Below, one piece after another: positions 1 through 5,388 of a DNA stretch of 8,691 nt (position 1 is the first letter of the stretch; every line of letters begins with the position of its first letter). The translations under genes and the position numbers were made by a program. The DNA comes from an uncultured Coriobacteriaceae bacterium. GTDB lineage: Bacteria; Actinomycetota; Coriobacteriia; Coriobacteriales; Eggerthellaceae. The notes below the pieces were generated by a model that saw only the letters and a program-made list of their open reading frames with translations, was not told the origin of the DNA and ran no database searches. The stretch is from positions 1 to 8,691 of the forward strand of contig USAB01000078.1 of NCBI GenBank assembly GCA_900552585.1, given 5' to 3'.

Positions 1-192
1 GCTGGTCGAGCCCCCCACCAGAAGACGGCAGGGCAAGATTCGCGTATGCCAGGACGAATTCACGATCCGTCCGATGCGCTTAACGCAATCGCGTCAAGCA
101 AAGCGCCGCTCCGTGCGGCTATGTTATGACGCAATGATGCGCGATCAGATTGCGAGCAGGCGGATCACATCCTGCAACGCCTTGCGCATCCA
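1..192. other. Non-coding stretch downstream of the MarR gene
   Basis: I see no convincing gene here. The first 21 bases form a small 5-bp hairpin (CTGGT at 2-6 with ACCAG at 17-21). Positions 78-99 and 105-119 each form a hairpin that is listed separately. Positions 156-175 form another weak dyad (GCAGG with CCTGC, or GGAT with ATCC inside it). The stretch most likely holds the 3' end of the leftward degV-marR transcript; whatever lies beyond position 1 is not visible. Confidence 0.5.
78..119 (-). terminator. Paired hairpins after marR, probable transcript end
   Basis: Positions 78-86 pair with 91-99 around a 4-base loop, giving a 9-bp stem. Its one non-Watson-Crick position (82/95) is an A-C mismatch in plus-strand RNA but a pairing G-U wobble in minus-strand RNA, so the fold favours the leftward transcript. 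A second hairpin, GCCGC at 105-109 with GCGGC at 115-119, lies just upstream in that direction and is followed by GCTTTGCTT. There is no long U-tract, so this is a weak or non-canonical terminator call. It starts about 74 bases past the marR stop codon. Confidence 0.4.
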
Positions 193-741
193 TCAGGCGG
201 ACGCCGCCTCGGAGCGATTCCGCTTGCGGGCGCTTGCGGCATAGTCGGCTTCCTCGTTGAAAAACGACACCAGCTGCCGCAGCGCCGACATCAGGGCATG
301 CGTTTCGTCCGCATCCAGCGACGAGAGCGCCCGGGCCACCATCTTCTCGTGGAACATGTCATGCGCCCGACAGGCCTTGCGCCCCTTCGTGGTCAGGCTC
401 ACCAACACCTGGCGGCGATCCTCCTGGTTGCGGCGGCGCTCCACGAAACCTTTCTTTTCCAGTTTGTTGACCGCCGCGGTCACGGTGGCCAGCGTCACAT
501 GCAGCGCTTCGGCGATCGCCTTCATGGGTTTGCTTTCGTACAGGCCCACAGCGGCGATGGTATGCAGCTCGGAGATGGTCAAACCCGCCGTCAGACGATT
601 ATCCAGCGCATGCTCTTCAATGCGCAGCACGGAATCGAACGTGGCACTGAACAGCTTGTTCAGCTCACGCGACGCCTCGTCGGGCGATTTCGCCGCAACG
701 GGGACCTTCGTTTCGTTCTGTGCGTCGTCGTTGTGCGCCAT
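193..741 (-). CDS. MarR-family transcriptional regulator, FabT-like
   Basis: A 182-residue winged-helix DNA-binding regulator. The helix-turn-helix lies at about residues 72-98 with recognition helix TLATVTAAVNKLEKKG (83-98). It is followed by the MarR wing RRNQEDRRQVLVSLT (103-117). The dimerisation helices are the N-terminal helix (about 25-47) and the C-terminal helices (about 120-165). The order VLRIEEHAL, then ELHTIAAVG, then VTLATVTAAVNKLE resembles FabT of streptococci, the repressor of fatty acid synthesis genes. That resemblance is recalled, not computed. Start choice: the ATG at 741 has GAGAAGG seven bases upstream, whereas an in-frame ATG at 759 has no good ribosome binding site. 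The protein is longer than the roughly 145 residues of FabT, with about 25 extra N-terminal residues and a basic Ala/Ser-rich tail. It lies 96 bases downstream of the DegV-family gene, with no clear promoter between them, so co-transcription is likely. One cysteine (C124) gives no obvious redox pair. Confidence 0.9.
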   Translation of the reverse strand: MAHNDDAQNETKVPVAAKSPDEASRELNKLFSATFDSVLRIEEHALDNRLTAGLTISELHTIAAVGLYESKPMKAIAEALHVTLATVTAAVNKLEKKGFVERRRNQEDRRQVLVSLTTKGRKACRAHDMFHEKMVARALSSLDADETHALMSALRQLVSFFNEEADYAASARKRNRSEAASA

Positions 742-837
742 CAGCTTGCCTTCTCTCATGCGGAACGGTTTTCTCGCATGGTATCAACAATTCGCTGCGG
801 TGTATCGTCCCTTCGCAGAACAACCGCCGCGCTCCAT

Positions 838-1695
838 TTACCGCTCTTCGACCGCTAAGCTGGCGAACCCGAAACCGCCCATGCCCAGATGGGTTGCAAC
901 GGTGGCGCCGCATGGTGCCGTGCCAAGGTCCACGTACTCCACGCCATCGGCTGCCAACTGGTCCTTCAGCTTCTGCAGGTCTTCCAGATTGCGCGTATGG
1001 CAAAAACGCAGGTACTGCTTTCCCTGCCTCGCCGTTCGCTCTTCGATTTCGTTCGCGAAGGCCTTGATGACGCCCTTCATGCCGCGAGCCTTGTCAGACG
1101 AGTACAGCGTCCCATCCTCTTTAAGGGATAGAAGCGGTTTGATATTCAGCAGGCTGGCTGCCTTCGCGTTCAACGGAGACAGGCGCCCTCCTTTCAGCAG
1201 GTTCTCCAACGTTGCCGGGGCAAGAAGAAGACGCTCCCGCGGAATGGCCCGACGCACCCTTTCAACCACCTCGTCAAATGCCACGCCGTCCTTGCGCAGA
1301 AGCGCTGCATACAGCGTTAAGAGGCCGGCATGGGCGGTAACGCCGCAAGAGTCGATGACTTCCACCGGAATGTCCACCTGCTTCGCGCCCATAGCCGCAG
1401 CACCGACCGTACCGGACATGGGTGCGCAGATATGCAACGAGATGATGGCCTCAGCACCTTCATCCGCAAGCTTTTGGTACAGCTGGGCGAAATCGTACGG
1501 CGACGGCTGTGCCGTCTTCGGAAGATTGCCGGAGGCTTCCATCAGGTCGAAAAACTGGTCGGAAGTAAGGTCGACTCCGTCGCGGTACTCCTTGCCGTCC
1601 AGCAAGATGTTCAGCGGAATCATCTCAATGCCGTGCGTCTTCGCCTCTTCAGGCGACAAGTCGCACGTCGTGTCTGCCACGATAGCGAAACCCAT
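838..1695 (-). CDS. DegV-family fatty-acid-binding protein (FakB-like)
   Basis: A 285-residue DegV protein of the usual family length. In characterised members (FakB) the protein binds a fatty acid and presents it to the kinase FakA, which makes acyl-phosphate for phospholipid synthesis. Family landmarks seen here: N-terminal IVADTTCDL (5-13), TAQPSP (61-66), CAPMSGT (90-96), IDS (114-116), LENLLKGGRLS (163-173), and the C-terminal THLGMGGFG (268-276). T61, S94 and H269 sit where Thr, Ser and His of staphylococcal FakB contact the fatty acid carboxylate. The start at 1695 is chosen because the DegV fold begins at once and AAAGGGAG lies three bases upstream. The same frame is open to 1800, but that extension is Arg-rich and unlike the family. 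No FakA-like kinase gene lies in the window. The gene is the first of a likely two-gene unit with the FabT-like regulator. Confidence 0.92.
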   Translation of the reverse strand: MGFAIVADTTCDLSPEEAKTHGIEMIPLNILLDGKEYRDGVDLTSDQFFDLMEASGNLPKTAQPSPYDFAQLYQKLADEGAEAIISLHICAPMSGTVGAAAMGAKQVDIPVEVIDSCGVTAHAGLLTLYAALLRKDGVAFDEVVERVRRAIPRERLLLAPATLENLLKGGRLSPLNAKAASLLNIKPLLSLKEDGTLYSSDKARGMKGVIKAFANEIEERTARQGKQYLRFCHTRNLEDLQKLKDQLAADGVEYVDLGTAPCGATVATHLGMGGFGFASLAVEER

Positions 1696-1796
1696 CTGCT
1701 CCCTTTCACTCGATTGCCGCACCGGGCGGCTGCCGGCGTCCCGCTGCGTAGCACGGGTCCGATTGGGCGCGCATGTCCGGTTGATTGGTTCGAAGG

Positions 1797-1825
1797 GCAA
1801 ATAATTTGATTATCTAATTATTTGC
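1797..1825. promoter_or_regulatory. Operator-like dyad 1 (MarR/FabT-type box)
   Basis: A 29-bp inverted repeat centred on 1811 in which 13 of 14 base pairs match; only T1807/T1815 fails. Its centre is the 13-mer TTTGATTATCTAA (1805-1817). The AT-rich symmetry is typical of winged-helix MarR operators, and the TTTGA...TC core resembles known FabT boxes. The dyad ends about 100 bp upstream of the DegV-family start codon and contains GATAAT on the minus strand, so a bound dimer could cover a leftward -10 region. The likely ligand is the MarR protein encoded at 193-741 (inference). Confidence 0.75.
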
Positions 1826-1895
1826 ACCAGGGGCACGATACGCCCCCGCTGCCCGTCCCGCAACATCCATGGCGCGTTTGTCATACGCTCGTCAT

Positions 1896-1920
1896 AATTA
1901 CTTTGATTATCTAAGTAATT
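1896..1920. promoter_or_regulatory. Operator-like dyad 2 (MarR/FabT-type box)
   Basis: A 25-bp inverted repeat centred on 1908 with 11 of 12 pairs matching; the single failure is T1904/T1912, the same relative position as in dyad 1. The core TTTGATTATCTAA (1902-1914) is identical to dyad 1, while the outer arms differ in sequence yet remain self-complementary (ATTACT/AGTAAT here). That pattern is expected for two sites of one dimeric protein and not for a simple duplication. The centres are 97 bp apart, close to a whole number of helical turns at 10.5 bp per turn (about 9.2). Confidence 0.75.
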
Positions 1921-2108
1921 GCGAGTTCGGCACTCCCATTTGCCTGCCGACCGGGCGCGGGATGCCGGAACCCGCCTTCCCATCTCCGCGTTCGCACGCT
2001 TTGCGAACAGGGGCTTCGCATGCGGGCGCGCGGCATGTTACCGGCACGTTTACACTTTCGAAAACGGCGGCATCGGCGCGCTTTTGCCCTATCATGGTAA
2101 GGAATCAT

Positions 2109-2168
2109 ATGTACCGTTTGCGCTGCGGGCGTTTTACGCCGTGCCGCGATTCCGGAAGGAGCCTTTGA
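2109..2168 (+). CDS. Possible 19-residue leader peptide before fprA
   Basis: A short frame starts at ATG 2109 with TAAGGA (2098-2103) five bases upstream. It encodes MYRLRCGRFTPCRDSGRSL and stops with TGA at 2166-2168, immediately before the ATG of the flavodiiron gene and in the same frame. The ribosome binding site of fprA (GGAAGGAG) lies inside its last codons. Five arginines and two cysteines make it unlike random structural sequence, but the frame is so short that chance is a serious alternative. If translated, it would couple ribosome arrival to fprA initiation. Confidence 0.3.
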   Translation: MYRLRCGRFTPCRDSGRSL

Positions 2169-3332
2169 ATGAACATCACCGACGATATCGTATACGTGGG
2201 TGTGAACGACCACGACATAGACCTGTTCGAAGGCCAGTACGATGTACGCGAAGGCGGTATGGCGTACAACTCGTACGTGATTCGGGACCAGAAGATCGCC
2301 GTCACAGACACCGTGGAAATCCGCTTCCGCGACGAATGGCTGGGCAATGTGGAGGCCGCGCTGGACGGGCGCACGCCGGATTACCTGATCGTCCATCACA
2401 TGGAACCGGACCATTCCGCGAACATCAAGGAGTTCATGCACCGCTACCCGCAGGCGACCGTCGTGGCATCGGCCGGCGCATTCAAGATGATGACGGCGTA
2501 CTTCGGCACGGACTTCCCGGAGCGCAAGCTGGTTGTGAAACAGGGATCCGAGCTGGACTTGGGCACGCATAAGCTCACGTTCGTCACGGCGCCCATGGTG
2601 CATTGGCCGGAAGTGGTATTCTCCTACGACGCCGCAGACAAAGCGCTGTTCTCTGCCGATGCGTTCGGCAAGTTCGGCGCGCTGGACTACCGCGACCCGG
2701 AAGGGTGGGAACCCGAGGCGCGGCGCTATTACTTCGGCATCGTGGGCAAATTCGGTAAGAACGTCCAGGCCGCTCTGAAGAAGCTGGCCGGGTTCGACAT
2801 CCAGATGATCTGTCCGCTGCACGGCCCCGTTCTGAAGGAGAATCTGGGCTTTTACCTGGACAAGTACAACACGTGGTCCAGCTACCGGCCCGAAGACGAA
2901 GGCGTCTGCATTGCCTACACGTCCGTATACGGCCACACGAAACAGGCCGTGGAGGAATTGGCTGCCATGCTGCAGGACCGCGGCGCCGAAGTGGCCGTGC
3001 ACGACCTGGCGCGCGAGGACATGGCGCTGGCGCTGGCGGATGCATTCCGCTACGACCGTCTAGTGCTGGCAACCACCACGTATTGCGGCGGCATCTTCCC
3101 GTACATGGAAACGTTCCTGAGCATGCTGGCCGAGCACAGCTTCCAGAAGCGCACGGTGGGCCTGATGGAGAACGGTTCGTGGGCGCCCATGGCCGCGAAA
3201 ATCATGCGCAGCAAACTGGAGGAGATGAGCGACGACATTGTGCCGACGTTCACGACCGTCAGCATCAAGGGTTCCCTGGACGACGAGAATCGTGCGCAGA
3301 TCCAGACGCTGGCAGACGAGCTGGCAGAATAG
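2169..3332 (+). CDS. fprA: Class A flavodiiron protein (FprA-type O2/NO reductase)
   Basis: A complete 387-residue cytoplasmic enzyme that reduces O2 to water and/or NO to N2O with electrons usually supplied by rubredoxin. Residues 1-245 are a metallo-beta-lactamase-like domain. All expected diiron ligands are present: H77, E79, D81 and H82 (HMEPDH), H145 (PMVHWPE), D164 (SADAFG) and H218 (CPLHGP). A flavodoxin-like FMN domain follows from about 246, with the phosphate-binding loop TSVYGHT (251-257) and TTTYCGG (302-308). There is no fused rubredoxin or flavin reductase domain, so this is the minimal class A form, and no rubredoxin gene is in view. GGAAGGAG eight bases upstream supports the start. 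Proteins of this type are common in anaerobes as oxygen or nitrosative stress defence; sequence alone does not decide between O2 and NO. The gene faces the FabT-like operators across the divergent spacer. Confidence 0.95.
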   Translation: MNITDDIVYVGVNDHDIDLFEGQYDVREGGMAYNSYVIRDQKIAVTDTVEIRFRDEWLGNVEAALDGRTPDYLIVHHMEPDHSANIKEFMHRYPQATVVASAGAFKMMTAYFGTDFPERKLVVKQGSELDLGTHKLTFVTAPMVHWPEVVFSYDAADKALFSADAFGKFGALDYRDPEGWEPEARRYYFGIVGKFGKNVQAALKKLAGFDIQMICPLHGPVLKENLGFYLDKYNTWSSYRPEDEGVCIAYTSVYGHTKQAVEELAAMLQDRGAEVAVHDLAREDMALALADAFRYDRLVLATTTYCGGIFPYMETFLSMLAEHSFQKRTVGLMENGSWAPMAAKIMRSKLEEMSDDIVPTFTTVSIKGSLDDENRAQIQTLADELAE

Positions 3333-3340
3333 CGCTGCAC

Positions 3341-3376
3341 GGCCATCGTGCATCCTGTACGGTATGCGCGATGGCC
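3341..3376 (+). terminator. Strong hairpin just after fprA
   Basis: Positions 3341-3353 pair with 3364-3376 over 13 bp (GGCCATCG with CGATGGCC outside, GCAT with ATGC inside, and a U-G wobble at 3349/3368) around a 10-base loop. It begins eight bases past the fprA stop codon. No U-tract follows, so it may be a non-canonical terminator of a GC-rich genome or a structure that protects the mRNA 3' end. Confidence 0.55.
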
Positions 3377-3504
3377 CCGGTATCCTGCCAGATGATCGGC
3401 ACGAAGACGCATGCTTGGTCTCGCCCGGGGCCGCTTCCGCGTCCAGCACGCACGCATGTACTGCTTTGCGGTTCGGATGATATGGCGACATCGAGAAAAT
3501 CGTC

Positions 3505-3536
3505 TTCACAAAATCTATATTAGTTGGTTCTAACTG
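3505..3536 (+). promoter_or_regulatory. Putative promoter/operator island for the ZIP transporter
   Basis: An AT-rich island contains TTCACA (3505-3510, one mismatch to TTGACA) and TATATT (3516-3521, one mismatch to TATAAT). These are too close to each other to serve as one promoter pair. Overlapping them is an imperfect dyad, AGTTGGTTCTAACT (3522-3535, five of seven pairs). With its flanks it shares the TTAG...CTAAC outline of DtxR/IdeR metal-repressor boxes but matches only about half of that consensus. A metal-responsive site would suit a metal transporter; this is a weak inference. Confidence 0.3.
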
Positions 3537-3793
3537 TTACGGGGAGGGCGAGGTGCGCACTTGGCGGCGCCCGCAGCTCCGTATTTATCAGGAGTTTTTC
3601 AAACCAGCCGTTTCATCTGCGCATATGTTCATATTTCCAGGTAATGCGCGGGTGATTCGGGCACATAATCCCCGCCGTTTCCCTGTGCTATCGTTCCTTT
3701 CGGAAAACACCGCTGGGACCGTCGGCGAACGGCGTCGTGCTGCCGCATGCCGTACGTCGGGCCGTCTATCCCCACCCCGAAAGGACAACCGTC

Positions 3794-4537
3794 ATGCCAC
3801 TGCTCATCACCTTCCTGCTTGGCCTGTTCATATTGATGGGCGCGCTCATCGCGAAGATTGCTCCCAACCACCGCAAAGTGGAGCAGGTGTCCATTGCCGT
3901 CGCATTCGGCGCCTTGACCACGCTTGCGCTGGCGGATCTGCTGCCGGAAGCGCAAGAACACTTGGAGGATGCCCCGTTGATGCCCCTCGTCATCATCGCC
4001 TGCATCCTTGTCGGCATCGGCATACTGCGGCTGCTAGACCGGTTCATCCCTGACCACGACGACGAGACCATCATGGCACACCACGACTGCAGCGAGAGCA
4101 ACGCGCTGCACATCGGCATCATGACCACCATCGCCGTCACGCTGCACAACCTGATCGAGGGCATGACGGTGTACAGCGTCTCCGCGGAATCGCTGCAAGC
4201 CGGCCTGCTGGTGGCGCTCGGCGTAGGCCTGCACAACGTGCCGATGGGCATGATCATCTTCGCCACGCTGAACCAGGAGACAAAAGGCAAGAAAGCGGCA
4301 CTCATGGCCGCAGCCGCATTCTCCACCTTCGTGGGCGGGCTGCTGATGAACTCGCTGTGGTTCGCCATCGACGACTTCGCCGTGGGCATCCTGATCTCGC
4401 TGACGCTGGGCATGATCGCCTATCTGGTGCTGTTCGAGCTGCTGCCGCACATGATCCATTCGGAAAGCAAGAAAACGGCCATCACGGGTGCTATCATCGG
4501 CATGGCCATCGTGCTGGTAAGCGTCTCGCTGGAATAG
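3794..4537 (+). CDS. ZIP-family divalent metal transporter
   Basis: A 247-residue integral membrane protein of the ZIP (ZupT/GufA-like) family, which moves Zn2+, Mn2+ or Fe2+ into the cytoplasm. Hydrophobic segments are at about 2-20, 33-50, 62-81, 105-127, 135-158, 168-190, 195-218 and 228-245, giving the family's eight helices. The metal-site motif of helix 4 is intact: HNLIEGM (118-124, H118 and E122). The partner motif in helix 5 is HNVPMGM (147-153), with Met151 where ZupT has Glu. A short Asp/His-rich loop (DHDDETIMAHHDC, 87-99) between helices 3 and 4 is typical of ZIP proteins. The start at 3794 is chosen because GAAAGGA lies eight bases upstream and helix 1 follows at once; the frame is open upstream to 3737 but that extension has no such site. 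The metal specificity cannot be read from the sequence. Confidence 0.88.
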   Translation: MPLLITFLLGLFILMGALIAKIAPNHRKVEQVSIAVAFGALTTLALADLLPEAQEHLEDAPLMPLVIIACILVGIGILRLLDRFIPDHDDETIMAHHDCSESNALHIGIMTTIAVTLHNLIEGMTVYSVSAESLQAGLLVALGVGLHNVPMGMIIFATLNQETKGKKAALMAAAAFSTFVGGLLMNSLWFAIDDFAVGILISLTLGMIAYLVLFELLPHMIHSESKKTAITGAIIGMAIVLVSVSLE

Positions 4538-4629
4538 CCAGCCGTGCAAGCGATATTGCGGGGCGCCCCTGCGCTTCGCCGCCGCACGCATGATGGCCTC
4601 GTGATATCCATCTGAAAAGGAGCGCATCC

Positions 4630-5379
4630 ATGCCCGACCAATTCACCCGCACCCGCCTGCTGCTGGGCTCCGAAGCCCTGGATACGCTTGCGAACGCCCG
4701 TGTGGCCGTGTTCGGCATCGGCGGCGTGGGCGGATACGTGACGGAGGCGCTCGCCCGCAGCGGCGTGGGGGCATTGGACCTGGTGGACAGCGACACCGTG
4801 GACATCACGAACGTGAACCGCCAAATCGTGGCTACGACGAAGACGCTCGGCGATTACAAGGTGGACATCATGGCGCGGCGCGTGCGCGACATCAACCCGC
4901 AATGCCACGTTACCGTGCACAAATGCTTCTACCTGCCCGGCACCGCCGGCGAATTCGACTTCCGCGACTACGACTACGTGGTGGACGCAGTGGATACCGT
5001 CACGGCGAAGCTGCAGCTGATCATGGAGGCCGAAGCATGCGGGACGCCCATCATCAGCAGCATGGGTGCCGGCAACAAGCTGGATCCCACGCGGTTCGAG
5101 GTCGCCGACATCTCCCAGACCTCCGTGTGCCCCTTAGCCAAGATCATCCGCAAGGAGCTGCGCAAGCGCGGCGTGAAGCACCTGAAGGTCGTCTATTCGA
5201 AGGAGCCGCCCCTGCACCCGAAAAGCAGCGCAGAAACCGGCGGCGAACGCCAACCGTTGAAGGCAAGCACACGGCCGGCGCCGGGCTCGGCGCCGTTCGT
5301 GCCGCCGGTCGTGGGCATGATCGCGGCTTCGGAAGTGGTGAAGGACCTCATCGCCGGCACGCGCCCGGCATCCGCCTAG
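4630..5379 (+). CDS. tcdA: tRNA threonylcarbamoyladenosine dehydratase (TcdA/YgdL-type E1-like enzyme)
   Basis: A 249-residue ThiF/E1-like ATP-dependent enzyme. TcdA converts t6A at position 37 of ANN-decoding tRNAs to its cyclic form, which improves decoding. Seen in order: N-terminal QFTRTRLLLG (4-13), nucleotide-binding GIGGVGG (29-35), the DSDTVDITNVNRQ stretch (53-65) that binds ATP-Mg and carries the key Arg64, Lys77, VVDAVDT (117-123), SSMGAGNKLDP (143-153), and the SVCPLAKIIRKELRKRGV segment (165-182) characteristic of the TcdA subgroup. The end, FVPPVVGMIAASEVVKDL, is also usual for the family. There is no rhodanese or ubiquitin-like partner domain, which argues against ThiF or MoeB. 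AAGGAG seven bases upstream supports the start. The gene lies 92 bases after the ZIP transporter on the same strand with no clear terminator between, so read-through is possible. Confidence 0.9.
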   Translation: MPDQFTRTRLLLGSEALDTLANARVAVFGIGGVGGYVTEALARSGVGALDLVDSDTVDITNVNRQIVATTKTLGDYKVDIMARRVRDINPQCHVTVHKCFYLPGTAGEFDFRDYDYVVDAVDTVTAKLQLIMEAEACGTPIISSMGAGNKLDPTRFEVADISQTSVCPLAKIIRKELRKRGVKHLKVVYSKEPPLHPKSSAETGGERQPLKASTRPAPGSAPFVPPVVGMIAASEVVKDLIAGTRPASA

Positions 5380-5388
5380 CGCAGCGGC

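Larger units (their letters stand above)
1696..2168. other. Divergent regulatory spacer between degV-like and fprA genes
   Basis: This 473-bp spacer separates the leftward degV-marR unit from the rightward flavodiiron gene. It holds two AT-rich dyads (1797-1825 and 1896-1920) in otherwise GC-rich DNA and a possible 19-codon leader ORF (2109-2168). Promoter-like hexamers are present: GATAAT on the minus strand inside both dyads (1809-1814 and 1906-1911) and TATCAT on the plus strand at 2090-2095. None has a convincing -35 partner at normal spacing, so I do not call a defined promoter. An open plus-strand frame from 1869 to 2168 crosses the second dyad and has no family resemblance, so I do not call it as a gene. 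Confidence 0.6.
3333..3793. other. 461-bp spacer upstream of the ZIP transporter
   Basis: No gene is supported here. After the hairpin at 3341-3376, the DNA stays GC-rich to about 3480, then becomes AT-rich at about 3495-3540, the probable promoter region for the downstream transporter. Positions 3539-3582 can fold into a bulged stem (ACGG plus AG against CTCCGT outside, GGCG 3547-3550 with CGCC 3568-3571 inside). It is followed by a U-rich stretch (TTTTT at 3595-3599). If transcription starts near 3530, the transporter has an untranslated leader of about 260 bases. I cannot match this leader to a known riboswitch class. Confidence 0.45.

Noticed and set aside
1..21. tRNA or tmRNA 3' end suggested by GGTCGAG...CCACCA at the window edge
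   Set aside because: The T-loop lacks the TTCGA pattern and no paired acceptor or T-stem can be drawn from the visible bases; it is only a 5-bp hairpin.
742..759. Upstream in-frame ATG for the MarR gene (six extra residues)
   Set aside because: The ATG at 741 has GAGAAGG at ideal distance, while the one at 759 has no clear Shine-Dalgarno sequence.
1696..1800. N-terminal extension of the DegV protein
   Set aside because: The DegV fold starts at MGFAIVADTT. The upstream 35 codons are Arg-rich, unlike the family, and would place coding sequence up to the first operator.
257..1804. A 515-codon open frame on the plus strand across marR and degV
   Set aside because: It lies antisense to two genes with clear family motifs, has no domain resemblance and is Ser/Arg-rich as expected for a shadow frame in GC-rich DNA.
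1869..2108. Upstream part of a 99-codon plus-strand frame in the divergent spacer
   Set aside because: It crosses the second operator dyad, has no convincing ribosome binding site at 1869 and shows no family resemblance. Only its last 20 codons (2109-2168) have a good initiation context.
1911..3002. A 363-codon minus-strand frame opposite fprA
   Set aside because: The plus strand encodes a flavodiiron protein with every ligand in place; the opposite frame is His/Val/Arg-rich with no recognisable fold and no good ribosome binding site that I can see.
4560..4569. GGGGCGCCCC palindrome between the ZIP gene and tcdA as a terminator
   Set aside because: A perfect palindrome with no loop cannot form a useful hairpin at that size, and no U-tract follows.
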